Notes under the pieces: model-generated | What the model was told of the DNA's origin: nothing | What the model saw: the letters and a program-made list of their open reading frames with translations, nothing else | Database searches by the model: none | Shown: one piece after another, positions 1 to 5,646 of the stretch | How positions within the stretch are numbered: the stretch's first letter is position 1 | Layout: each line of letters begins with the position of its first letter | Position numbers and translations under genes: made by a program | Assembly: GCA_018241985.1 (NCBI GenBank) | Contig: JAFECV010000161.1 | Span: forward strand, 1-5,649 | Length of the DNA stretch: 5,649 bases | Direction: 5' to 3' | Origin: Pseudomonadota bacterium | Lineage (GTDB): Bacteria; Pseudomonadota; Gammaproteobacteria; Burkholderiales; Burkholderiaceae_C

Positions 1-348
1 GCACGAACAGCGGGATCTCCGCTTCGAAGCGCTCGCCGTCCTCGGCGACGCAGAAATAGCTGCCGTGCATCGTGCCGCTCGCGGTGCGCAGGCGGCAGCC
101 GCTGGTGTAGCGGAACGACTCGCCCGGCTGCAGCAGCGGCTGGTGCCGACCACGCCCAGGCCCTTGACCTGCTCGACCTGGCCGTCGGCGTCGCTGATGA
201 ACCAGTGGCGCGCGATCACCTGCGCCGCGACTTCGCCCGCGTTCGTGATCGTCACCGTGTAGGCAAACCCGTACAGGTTCTGCAACGGGTCGGACTGCTC
301 GGGCAGGTAGCGCGGCTCGACTTCGACCGCGATCCGGTACTTCGCCAT
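1..348 (-). pseudogene. apaG: ApaG (Co2+/Mg2+ efflux-associated) protein, frameshifted and cut by window edge
   Basis: The minus strand from ATG 348-346 reads [20 protein letters not shown]..., then [15 protein letters not shown] and [22 protein letters not shown] (to residue 68), a clear ApaG-domain beginning (DUF525, immunoglobulin-like beta sandwich). At about 145 the frame breaks: the original frame continues TSRCCSRAS, which is not ApaG-like. Adding one base between 145 and 144 restores [19 protein letters not shown], then [25 protein letters not shown] up to the window edge, matching the family core. So a single base is missing, either a real disabling mutation or a sequencing error. 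No stop follows in the shifted frame inside the window. ApaG proteins are usually about 125 residues, so roughly ten C-terminal residues lie outside. The E. coli gene is linked to cobalt resistance and magnesium efflux; the biochemical role is unsettled. It is divergent from rpe with 57 nt between starts. Family identity is near certain; functional status is open. Confidence 0.88.
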
Positions 349-405
349 GGCGGCAATGGTAACGGCCTCGCGGGCGCGCCGCCGCCACCTGCGACAATTC
401 GCGCC
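349..405. promoter_or_regulatory. Divergent apaG/rpe promoter region, possibly leaderless in both directions
   Basis: The 57 nt between the two start codons contain no Shine-Dalgarno sequence for either gene. A -10-like hexamer precedes each ATG by exactly 7 nt: GACAAT (393-398) before rpe on plus, and TACCAT (361-356) before apaG on minus. With the usual distance from -10 box to transcription start, both mRNAs would begin at or near the A of the ATG. I see no convincing -35 box on either side. This is a reading by eye of short motifs, so the individual boxes are uncertain. Confidence 0.35.
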
Positions 406-1104
406 ATGAGCCAGTTCCCGCCGCGCCAGTTCCGGATCGCGCCGTCCATCCTGTCGGCCGACTTCGCCCGTCTGGGCGACGAGGTGGGCAACGTGATCGC
501 GGCCGGCGCCGACTGGATCCACTTCGACGTGATGGACAACCATTACGTGCCGAATCTGACCTTCGGGCCGATGGTCTGCCAGGCGCTCAAACCCCATGCG
601 CGGCGCGCGGACGGCACGCCGGTGCCGATCGACGTGCACCTGATGGTGCAGCCGGTCGACGCGCTCGCCGCCGCGTTTGCCGATGCCGGCGCGGACCTGA
701 TCAGCTTCCATCCGGACGCCAGCACCCACGTGCACCGCAGCATCCAGGCGATCAAGGCGCGCGGCTGCCAGGCGGGGCTGGTGTTCAACCCGGCCGCGAG
801 CCTGGACGTGCTCGACTGGGTGCTGGACGACATCGACCTGGTGCTGGTGATGAGCGTGAACCCCGGCTTCGGCGGCCAGGGCTTCATCGCGTCCGCGCTG
901 CGCAAGATCGAGGCCGTGCGCCGGCGCATCGACGCGAGCGGCCGCGACGTCCGGCTCGAGGTCGACGGCGGCATCAAGACCGACAACATCGCGAGCGTGG
1001 CTGCCGCCGGCGCCGACACCTTCGTCGCGGGGAGCGCGATCTTCGGCAAGCCCGATTACGCGGCGACGATCGCGGCGATGCGCGTGGCGCTGGCCGGCGG
1101 CTGA
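406..1104 (+). CDS. rpe: Ribulose-phosphate 3-epimerase
   Basis: Interconverts D-ribulose 5-phosphate and D-xylulose 5-phosphate in the cytoplasm (pentose phosphate pathway, and the Calvin cycle where present). At 232 residues it is the usual length for this TIM-barrel family. Visible family blocks are [17 protein letters not shown] (11-27), [17 protein letters not shown] (39-55), DVHLMV (76-81), SFHPDAS (100-106), SVNPGFGGQ (150-158), [12 protein letters not shown] (184-195) and [12 protein letters not shown] (202-213). The expected metal/catalytic set is present: H39, D41, H78 and D187, with D41 and D187 as the acid/base pair. The frame is open upstream to 205, but that stretch overlaps apaG and has no family similarity. 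ATG 406 places the [10 protein letters not shown] block where it belongs, so I chose it. There is no ribosome binding site, consistent with a short or absent leader. The gene ends in a direct repeat that recurs at gph, its usual neighbour. Confidence 0.97.
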   Translation: MSQFPPRQFRIAPSILSADFARLGDEVGNVIAAGADWIHFDVMDNHYVPNLTFGPMVCQALKPHARRADGTPVPIDVHLMVQPVDALAAAFADAGADLISFHPDASTHVHRSIQAIKARGCQAGLVFNPAASLDVLDWVLDDIDLVLVMSVNPGFGGQGFIASALRKIEAVRRRIDASGRDVRLEVDGGIKTDNIASVAAAGADTFVAGSAIFGKPDYAATIAAMRVALAGG

Positions 1105-1110
1105 ACGGCC
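1101..1110. repeat. Direct repeat, left copy, spanning the rpe stop codon
   Basis: CTGAACGGCC here is repeated exactly at 4852-4861 at the beginning of gph. Extending right, the two copies agree at 16 of 18 bases (GC versus CA at the 11th-12th positions, then GCGGGC in both). The rpe stop TGA is inside the repeat. The pair brackets the whole block that separates rpe from gph. Confidence 0.6.
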
Positions 1111-1136
1111 GCGCGGGCTGCGAGACCCGCGCCGCC
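1107..1136. terminator. GC-rich hairpin between convergent rpe and reductase genes
   Basis: GCGCGGG (1111-1117) pairs perfectly with CCCGCGC (1126-1132) around an 8-nt loop. After one C:C mismatch the stem continues with GGC (1107-1109) against GCC (1134-1136). It begins 3 nt after the rpe stop and lies 39 nt past the end of the minus-strand reductase gene, so it could end transcription from both sides. No T-run follows on either strand, so it is not a canonical intrinsic terminator. Confidence 0.5.
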
Positions 1137-1174
1137 TTGCCGGCGTTCGACGCGTCCGAGTCCGGAGCGCCGCC

Positions 1175-2155
1175 TCAGCCCGCCAGCGGCGCAGTCACGG
1201 CCTCAATCTGCTGGACGAGCGTCGGCGTCAACCTCGCGATCAGCGCCACGGCGCCGAGGTTTTCCTCTAGCTGCGCGCGCCGCGACGCGCCGGTGATCAC
1301 GGTGCTGACGCGCGGGTTGCGCGCGGCCCAGGCGATCGCGAGCTGGGGCAGCGTGCAGCCGAGCTCGGCGGCGATCGGCTCGAGCTGCGCGACCGCGGCG
1401 TTCTTCGCCGCGTCAGTCAGGTCCTTCACGAACGCGCCAATGCCGCCGAGCGCGCCGCGGCTGTCGGGCGGCACGCCGCCGCGGTACTTGCCGCTGACCA
1501 GCCCGCCGGCCAGCGGGCTCCAGGTCGTCAGGCCCAGGCCGATGTCGTCATACAGCCGCGCGTACTCCTGCTCGACGCGGCGGCGGTGGAACAGGTTGTA
1601 CTGCGGCTGCTCCATCACCGGCTTGTGCAGGTGGTGCCGCTCGGCGATGTCCCAGGCGGCGCGGATGTCGGCGGCCGACCATTCGCTGGTGCCCCAGTAC
1701 AGCGCTTTGCCCTGGCGGATCATGTCGCTCATCGCCCAGACGGTTTCCTCGATCGGGGTGTTCGGATCGGGCCGGTGGCAGTAGACCAGGTCGATGAAGT
1801 CCAGCCCCATGCGCCTGAGCGAGCCGTCGATCGCCTGCATCAGGTACTTGCGGTTCAGCGTGTCGCGGTGGTTCACCGGCTGCGCGTCGCGGTCGAGGCC
1901 CCAGTAGAACTTGGTCGACACGATGTACGAGAGGCGCGGCCACTCGAGTGCGCGCAGCGCATCGCCCATCACGACCTCGCTCATGCCCTTGGCATAGGCT
2001 TCGGCGTTGTCGAAGAAGTTCATGCCGGCACCCTTTGCCGCCGCCAGCAGTTCGCGCGCGGCGGCGGTGTCGACCTGGTTGTGGTAGGTGACCCACGAGC
2101 CGAGCGACAGTTCGCTGACCTGCAGGCCGCTGCGGCCGAGACGACGGTATTGCAT
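1175..2155 (-). CDS. Aldo/keto reductase, Kv-beta-like family
   Basis: NADPH-dependent oxidoreductase of the aldo/keto reductase superfamily, cytoplasmic, 326 residues (normal length). The N-terminus [21 protein letters not shown] and the block [15 protein letters not shown] (125-139) followed by [13 protein letters not shown] (149-161) are typical of the bacterial Kv-channel-beta-like branch. Likely catalytic set: D49 and Y54 ([12 protein letters not shown]), K82 (STKFYWG) and H127 (CHRPDP). Nucleotide-binding signatures are [13 protein letters not shown] and, near the end, [13 protein letters not shown]. The frame is open back to 2713 but that extension is the antisense-frame shadow of the upstream gene; ATG 2155 gives the family N-terminus. 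No clear Shine-Dalgarno is visible, and the start lies 29 nt after the synthetase stop, so translation probably depends on cotranscription from that gene. The substrate cannot be deduced; a carbonyl reductase role is the generic expectation. Confidence 0.93.
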   Translation of the reverse strand: MQYRRLGRSGLQVSELSLGSWVTYHNQVDTAAARELLAAAKGAGMNFFDNAEAYAKGMSEVVMGDALRALEWPRLSYIVSTKFYWGLDRDAQPVNHRDTLNRKYLMQAIDGSLRRMGLDFIDLVYCHRPDPNTPIEETVWAMSDMIRQGKALYWGTSEWSAADIRAAWDIAERHHLHKPVMEQPQYNLFHRRRVEQEYARLYDDIGLGLTTWSPLAGGLVSGKYRGGVPPDSRGALGGIGAFVKDLTDAAKNAAVAQLEPIAAELGCTLPQLAIAWAARNPRVSTVITGASRRAQLEENLGAVALIARLTPTLVQQIEAVTAPLAG

Positions 2156-2174
2156 GGTGTGCGGGCGCTTTTTC

Positions 2175-2198
2175 AACGCCAGACTTAACGCCAGACTT
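2175..2198. repeat. Perfect 12-bp tandem duplication over the synthetase stop codon
   Basis: AACGCCAGACTT occurs twice back to back (2175-2186 and 2187-2198). On the minus strand the second unit supplies the codons GTC TGG CGT and the junction supplies TAA. Reading on in frame past that TAA gives GTC TGG CGT TGA, so the duplication recreates the same tail (VWR) and a second in-frame stop 12 nt later. Without the duplication the gene would end in the same residues with TGA. It is protein-neutral and lengthens the gap to the reductase. Confidence 0.9.
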
Positions 2199-4101
2199 GT
2201 TCGTGCCGCATCACCAGCGGATCGAGCCGCTGGTCGACCTGCCGCGCGAGCGTTGCGCGGTCCGGCTCGGCGACGCCGCTCCACGCGACGGTGATCAGGC
2301 TGCCGTGCTCGGGGTGCGCGCCGACTTCCACCGCCAGGCTCGCGCCGCCCGGCGTCAGATCCGCCAGCATGCCGGTCACCGCGTGCCGGGCCGCCTGCCA
2401 GCGCAGCGCCGGCTTGAACACCTTGCCGACCGCGGTCAGCGGGATCGCGTCGACGAGGAACAGGTGGACCGGCACCGCGGCGCGCTCGGGCGTTTGCGCG
2501 CGCACGTGGTCGAGCAGTTCGTCCGCGGTCGTGGCGGCGCCGGGCTTGAGCTGCACGAACGCGACCGGCAGTTCGCCGGCATACGGATCGGGCTGGCCGA
2601 CCAGCGCGGCCAGTGCGACCGCGGGATGGCGGAAGAACACCTCTTCGATCGCCAGCGGGTCGATGTTGTGCCCGCCGCGGATGATCAGGTCCTTCGCGCG
2701 GCCGGTGATCCACAGGTAGCCATCGTCGTCAAGCCGCCCGAGGTCGCCCGAGTTGACCCAGCCCGGCAGGGCGAACGCGCCGCGGTTGTGCGCCTCGCTG
2801 ACGTAGCCCGAGAACACGCCGGGCCCGGCCATCGCGACCACGCCGATCTCGTTCGGCGCGCAGTCGCCGGCGAAGCGGCCCTCGGTGTCGATGCGAACGA
2901 TCCGCACTCGGCTGTACGGCACCGCGTGCCCGACCGAGCCGAGCCGTACCGGCCGGTGCGCGTAGCTCATCGCGTGCACGCTCGAGGTCTCGGTCATGCC
3001 GTAGACCTCGAGCACCGGCACCTTCAGCCGCTCCTCGTACACATGGCCGACCGCAACCGGAATCGCCGAGCCGCCGCCCGACACATAGCGGATTGACGAC
3101 AGGTCCGCACCATCCACCGGCACGCCCAGCGCCGCGGCGAGCACGGTCGGCACGCCGCCGAACACGGCAGGCCGATAGCGCTCGACCAGCCGCCAGACGT
3201 TGCGGATCGCCGCCGGGTCGCGCCAGCCCGCCGGCGAGACGATCACCAGCGTGCTGCCCATCGACAGCGCCGCCAAGCCTTGTGTGAGCGCGCCGCCGAC
3301 GTGGAACAGCGGCAGCCCGAACAGCAGCGAGCGGCCGGCGCCGGTCGGCAGCAGCAGGCCCATCGCCCACGCCTGGTACACCTGGTTCGCATGCGTGTGG
3401 CGCACCAGCTTCGGCGTGCCGGTGGTGCCGCCGGTGTGGAAGTAGCCGGCGATGTCGCCGGCCGCGATGCGGCGCCCGCTCGTCAACCGGTCGGCCGGGT
3501 ATTTGGCGATCAGCGCGTCGAAGTCGTGCACGTGCTGCGCTGTATCGGCTGCATCGGCCGCGCCGTGCACCACCAGGATCGCCTTGAGTCCCGGCAGCAA
3601 GCCCCGGATCTGCTGCACCTTGTCCCAGATGTCGGAGCCCGGCACCGGGCCGAGCGTGACCAGCACCCGGGTGTCGGCCGCGCGCAGGATTTCGGCGATC
3701 TGCGCCGCCGACAGCAGCGGATTCACCGGGTTCGCGATGCCGGCCGCCTGCGCGCCGAACAGCGTGAAGAACGCCTGCGGAACGAGCGGCAGCAGGAAGC
3801 TCACCACGTCCTGCGGCCCGACGCCGAGGTCGGCGAACATGTTGGCGGCCTGCGTCACGCGCGCGATGAACTCGCGGTGCGAGATCGTCAGCGGCGGCTC
3901 ATCCGGGTCTGCCTTCGGCAGGAACCGGATCGCCGCCGCCTGGGGATCCTGCGCGGCGCCGAGCTGCAGCGCCTCGTAGGTGCTCTGCGGCACGATGCGC
4001 TCGGTGTACGGCGTCGCCTCGAACGCCGCGAGCTCGGCCGCGTCGCGCAGCGCCGGCAGTTCTTCGCCGATGAATCGATCGAGCAGATGCGCATGGGCCA
4101 T
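2185..4101 (-). CDS. AMP-dependent acyl-CoA synthetase (ANL superfamily)
   Basis: Activates a carboxylic acid with ATP to an acyl-adenylate, then transfers it to coenzyme A; cytoplasmic or membrane-peripheral. 638 residues from ATG 4101. Adenylate-forming motifs in order: [11 protein letters not shown]-loop (222-231), VYGMTETSS (366-374), [24 protein letters not shown] (450-473, with D453 and R468) and GGHNIDP (476-482), and the C-terminal [11 protein letters not shown] with the adenylation lysine K560. After K560 there are about 78 more residues ([19 protein letters not shown]...), longer than the usual tail of a fatty-acyl-CoA ligase. The frame is open to 4269, but ATG 4101 has GGAG 6 nt upstream (minus strand 4111-4108), and the upstream stretch overlaps the promoter palindrome. 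No signal peptide or membrane segment. Substrate is unknown; medium/long-chain or aryl acids are possible. Probably first gene of an operon with the reductase. Confidence 0.94.
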   Translation of the reverse strand: MAHAHLLDRFIGEELPALRDAAELAAFEATPYTERIVPQSTYEALQLGAAQDPQAAAIRFLPKADPDEPPLTISHREFIARVTQAANMFADLGVGPQDVVSFLLPLVPQAFFTLFGAQAAGIANPVNPLLSAAQIAEILRAADTRVLVTLGPVPGSDIWDKVQQIRGLLPGLKAILVVHGAADAADTAQHVHDFDALIAKYPADRLTSGRRIAAGDIAGYFHTGGTTGTPKLVRHTHANQVYQAWAMGLLLPTGAGRSLLFGLPLFHVGGALTQGLAALSMGSTLVIVSPAGWRDPAAIRNVWRLVERYRPAVFGGVPTVLAAALGVPVDGADLSSIRYVSGGGSAIPVAVGHVYEERLKVPVLEVYGMTETSSVHAMSYAHRPVRLGSVGHAVPYSRVRIVRIDTEGRFAGDCAPNEIGVVAMAGPGVFSGYVSEAHNRGAFALPGWVNSGDLGRLDDDGYLWITGRAKDLIIRGGHNIDPLAIEEVFFRHPAVALAALVGQPDPYAGELPVAFVQLKPGAATTADELLDHVRAQTPERAAVPVHLFLVDAIPLTAVGKVFKPALRWQAARHAVTGMLADLTPGGASLAVEVGAHPEHGSLITVAWSGVAEPDRATLARQVDQRLDPLVMRHEQVWR

Positions 4102-4138
4102 GGTGGACTCCGCGAAGGCTACCGGGTTGGTGCGGATC

Positions 4139-4167
4139 ATTCTAGGCCGGGCTTCGCCGCGAATGAA
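4139..4167 (-). promoter_or_regulatory. Predicted sigma70-type promoter of the synthetase-reductase unit
   Basis: On the minus strand TAGAAT (4144-4139) matches the -10 consensus at 5 of 6 bases; 17 nt upstream lies TTCATT (4167-4162), a weak -35. Transcription would start near 4132, giving a leader of about 31 nt that contains the GGAG ribosome binding site. The spacer and -35 are occupied by an inverted repeat, which suggests regulation by a DNA-binding protein. Confidence 0.45.
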
Positions 4168-4174
4168 GCCGGCC
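4145..4174. repeat. Inverted repeat over the synthetase promoter (candidate operator)
   Basis: GGCCGGGCTTC (4145-4155) is complementary to GAAGCCGGCC (4165-4174) with one bulged G, around a 9-nt centre. A second, mutually exclusive palindrome TTCGC-C-GCGAA (4153-4163) sits inside it. No T-run follows on either strand, so a terminator is less likely than an operator or a REP-like element. Its position over the -35 and spacer favours an operator; this is inference. Confidence 0.5.
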
Positions 4175-4245
4175 CATCCACCGTCGGACTCCCTCGCCTG
4201 CGTGTTCGGCCACCGGCTGGAAGCCGCTCGACCATGAGCCCATTC

Positions 4246-4264
4246 GTGATAACATTGTTTTAAC
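4246..4264 (+). promoter_or_regulatory. mazEF promoter with palindromic candidate autoregulatory site
   Basis: In an AT-rich island, GTGATAACATTGTTTTAAC is an imperfect inverted repeat centred on T4255, with 7 of 9 arm positions complementary and a perfect core AACA-T-TGTT (4251-4259). It contains an extended -10 motif TGaTAACAT (4247-4255); a weak -35, TCGACC, lies at 4228-4233 with a 16-nt spacer. Transcription would begin near 4262, about 20 nt before mazE. MazE-type antitoxins are known to bind such symmetrical sites over their own promoter and repress it, alone and more strongly with the toxin, so this is the natural autoregulation site. Confidence 0.5.
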
Positions 4265-4281
4265 TTCAAATGAGGGCCGCC

Positions 4282-4536
4282 ATGCAGATCGTGATTCGCA
4301 ACATCGGCAACAGCAAGGGGGTGGTCCTGCCCAAACCGCTGCTGGCCCAGGTGGGGCTGGACGAAGATTCGGTGGCGAATGTGTCCGTCGAGAACGGTGC
4401 CATCGTGCTGCGCAAACCGGCCAAGCCGGTGCGTTCCGGCTGGGCCGACGCTGCCGAGGCCGTGGCGGCGGCCGGTGACGATGCGCTGCTGCTGGGTGAG
4501 TTCGGCAATGCGGCGGACGCCGACCTGACATGGTGA
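4282..4536 (+). CDS. mazE: MazE-type antitoxin, AbrB/SpoVT fold
   Basis: 84-residue antitoxin of a type II toxin-antitoxin pair. The N-terminal half MQIVIRNIGNSKGVVLPKPLLAQVGL (1-26) up to VENGAIVLRKP (36-46) is the swapped-hairpin AbrB/MazE DNA-binding domain; the GNSKG turn and the LPK motif are characteristic. The C-terminal half (about 50-84), acidic and alanine-rich and ending EFGNAADADLTW, fits the flexible tail that wraps around and blocks the toxin. ATG 4282 was chosen over ATG 4270 because GAGGG (4272-4276) lies 5 nt upstream of it and the family usually starts directly at the first strand. Its last 7 nt overlap mazF, the normal antitoxin-first arrangement with translational coupling. 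Antitoxins of this type are expected to be labile and to repress their own promoter. Confidence 0.93.
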   Translation: MQIVIRNIGNSKGVVLPKPLLAQVGLDEDSVANVSVENGAIVLRKPAKPVRSGWADAAEAVAAAGDDALLLGEFGNAADADLTW

Positions 4537-4850
4537 AGCGCGGTGAGATCTGGCTGGTCAATCTCGATCCCGCCGTGGGCAGCGAAATCCGCAAGACGCG
4601 CCCGTGCGTCGTGGTGTCCCCGCCCGAGTTGCACGAGCATCTGCGCACCGTGATCGTGGCGCCCATGACGTCCAAGGGCTTCACGGCCCCTTTTCGGGTT
4701 CCGATCACGCACGCCGGCACCAAGGGCCTGATCGTGCTCGATCAGCTCAGAACCGTGGACAAGGCACGCCTGGTCAAGAAGCAGGGCGCGGCATCCGCCA
4801 GGACCTGGAGCGTCGCGCTGGCGGTGCTGCGAGAAGTCTTTGAGGAATGA
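4530..4850 (+). CDS. mazF: MazF/PemK-type toxin, sequence-specific mRNA endoribonuclease
   Basis: 106 residues, typical for MazF/PemK/ChpB toxins, which cleave mRNA at short specific sequences and arrest growth when the antitoxin is lost. Family marks are RGEIWLVNLDP (4-14), GSEIRKTRPCVVVS (17-30) with the catalytic arginine R24, VIVAPMTSKG (41-50) with T47 at the catalytic threonine position, and GLIVLDQLRTVDKARL (66-81) in the dimer core. All expected active-site residues are present, so the toxin looks intact. ATG 4530 overlaps the end of mazE; GTG 4533 in the same frame is an alternative. The cleavage sequence cannot be read from the protein by eye. Unusually, the end of the gene overlaps the beginning of gph in another frame, so toxin and phosphatase appear coupled. 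Confidence 0.95.
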   Translation: MVKRGEIWLVNLDPAVGSEIRKTRPCVVVSPPELHEHLRTVIVAPMTSKGFTAPFRVPITHAGTKGLIVLDQLRTVDKARLVKKQGAASARTWSVALAVLREVFEE

Positions 4851-5583
4851 CCTGAACGGCCCAGCGGGCGCGCCGATCGACGCCGCGATTCTCGACCTCG
4901 ACGGCACGCTGGTCGACACGCTGGACGATTTCGTCGCGGCGCTGAACCTGACGCTGGCCGAGTTCGCGCAGGGCCGCGACGCGCCGCGGGTCGACCGCGC
5001 GGCCGTCGAGCGGCTCGTCGGCAAGGGTTCCGAACACCTGCTGCGTTCGGTGCTGAATCTGCCGCAAACGCAGGTGATGTATGCACAGTCAGCTATTGAT
5101 TTGGGAGCATTCGCGCGGCTGATGGCCTGCTACCAGCGCCACTACCGCGCGGTCAACGGCCGCCATGCGCGCGTCTATCCGGGCGTCGAGGACGGGCTGG
5201 CGCTGCTGGCGCGCCGGGGCCTGCCGCTCGCCTGCGTGACGAACAAGCCGACCGAGTTCGCGCGTGCGCTGCTGGGTGCAAAGGGGCTGGCCGGGTATTT
5301 CCGCTTCGTGTCCGGCGGCGACGCGTTCGAGCGCGGAAAACCCGATCCGCTGCCGCTCGTGCAGACCTGCGCGGCGCTCGCCACGGCGCCCGCGCGCACG
5401 CTGATGATCGGCGACTCGAGCAACGACGCCAGGGCAGCGCGCGCCGCCGGCTGCCCGGTGCTGCTGCTTGGCTACGGCTACAACCACGGCGAGCCGGTGC
5501 ATGACGTCGACGCGGACGGCGTCGTCGACTCGCTGGTCGAGGTCGATGCCTGGCTCGACGCGCGGACCGCGCGCGATGCATGA
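4840..5583 (+). CDS. gph: Phosphoglycolate phosphatase (HAD family), atypical start
   Basis: Hydrolyses 2-phosphoglycolate, from photorespiration or DNA repair, to glycolate; cytoplasmic, Mg2+-dependent. Numbering from TTG 4840 (247 residues): motif I DLDGT (19-23, nucleophile D19 and acid/base D21), motif II ACVTNKP (T134), motif III SGGDAFERGKPDP (K167), motif IV MIGDSSND (D192, D196), then GYGYNHGEP, typical of Gph. The helical cap is between (about 30-115), including VGKGSEHLLRSVL. The start is the odd point: no ATG or GTG lies in frame before motif I. TTG 4840 is inside mazF (11-nt overlap) with GAGAAG only 3 nt upstream; CTG 4852 has a good GAGGA (4842-4846) 5 nt upstream and would give MNGPAGAPIDAAILDLDGT. 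I give the longer form but consider either possible. Family members commonly begin about ten residues before the DxDGT motif. Expression must come from mazEF or read-through. Confidence 0.92.
   Translation: MRNDLNGPAGAPIDAAILDLDGTLVDTLDDFVAALNLTLAEFAQGRDAPRVDRAAVERLVGKGSEHLLRSVLNLPQTQVMYAQSAIDLGAFARLMACYQRHYRAVNGRHARVYPGVEDGLALLARRGLPLACVTNKPTEFARALLGAKGLAGYFRFVSGGDAFERGKPDPLPLVQTCAALATAPARTLMIGDSSNDARAARAAGCPVLLLGYGYNHGEPVHDVDADGVVDSLVEVDAWLDARTARDA
4852..4861. repeat. Direct repeat, right copy, at the beginning of gph
   Basis: CTGAACGGCC matches 1101-1110 exactly and continues to 16/18. In the gph frame it reads CTG AAC GGC. It begins 1 nt after the mazF stop codon, so the junction between the toxin gene and gph-derived sequence is probably at about 4851. 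No inverted terminal repeats typical of an insertion sequence are visible next to either copy. Confidence 0.6.
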
Positions 5584-5626
5584 AATGGGGTCAAGAGGCC
5601 GCGGAGCAGGCCGCGCGCGGGCACCC

Positions 5627-5646
5627 GTGGAGCCGGCTCCGCCGGG
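5627..5646. repeat. REP-like hairpin downstream of gph
   Basis: GTGGAGCCGGCTCCGCCGGG contains GGAG, then stem CCGGC (5633-5637), loop TCC and GCCGG (5641-5645); an alternative fold is the perfect 12-bp palindrome GGAGCCGGCTCC (5629-5640). The plan GTrGGAG + GC-rich stem + short loop resembles REP elements of Pseudomonas and Xanthomonas (GGAG head followed by CGGC...GCCG). It could equally be the gph terminator stem; the window ends before a T-run could be seen. The 43 nt between the gph stop and this element show nothing else. Confidence 0.4.

Noticed and set aside
205..405. 67-codon N-terminal extension of rpe from GTG 205
   Set aside because: It lies antisense to conserved apaG coding sequence, is arginine-rich without family similarity, and ATG 406 gives the normal Rpe N-terminus.
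2168..2173. T-run as part of an intrinsic terminator
   Set aside because: There is no stem directly upstream on the plus strand, and on the minus strand it reads as A residues between the synthetase and the reductase.
2156..2713. Long N-terminal extension of the reductase frame back to 2713
   Set aside because: It runs through the synthetase coding region in another frame on the same strand, with low-complexity R/A/G-rich translation; the family N-terminus begins at 2155.
3280..4263. 327-codon plus-strand open frame opposite the synthetase
   Set aside because: Arginine-rich translation without domains; typical antisense shadow of a GC-rich gene with high third-position GC.
4102..4269. 56-residue extension of the synthetase to ATG 4269
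   Set aside because: It would include the predicted promoter and palindrome, lacks homology-like sequence, and ATG 4101 has a well-spaced GGAG.
4847..4849. ATG at the mazF end as the gph start
   Set aside because: It is out of frame with gph and reads ATG ACC TGA, ending after two codons; the GAGGA touches it directly, too close for initiation.
1105..4851. Insertion sequence or integron-type element
   Set aside because: No transposase or integrase, and no terminal inverted repeats next to the direct-repeat copies; only the direct repeat itself supports an insertion.
4266..5024. 252-codon minus-strand open frame across mazE, mazF and gph
   Set aside because: It lies antisense to three well-supported genes and its serine/arginine/alanine-rich product shows no motif.
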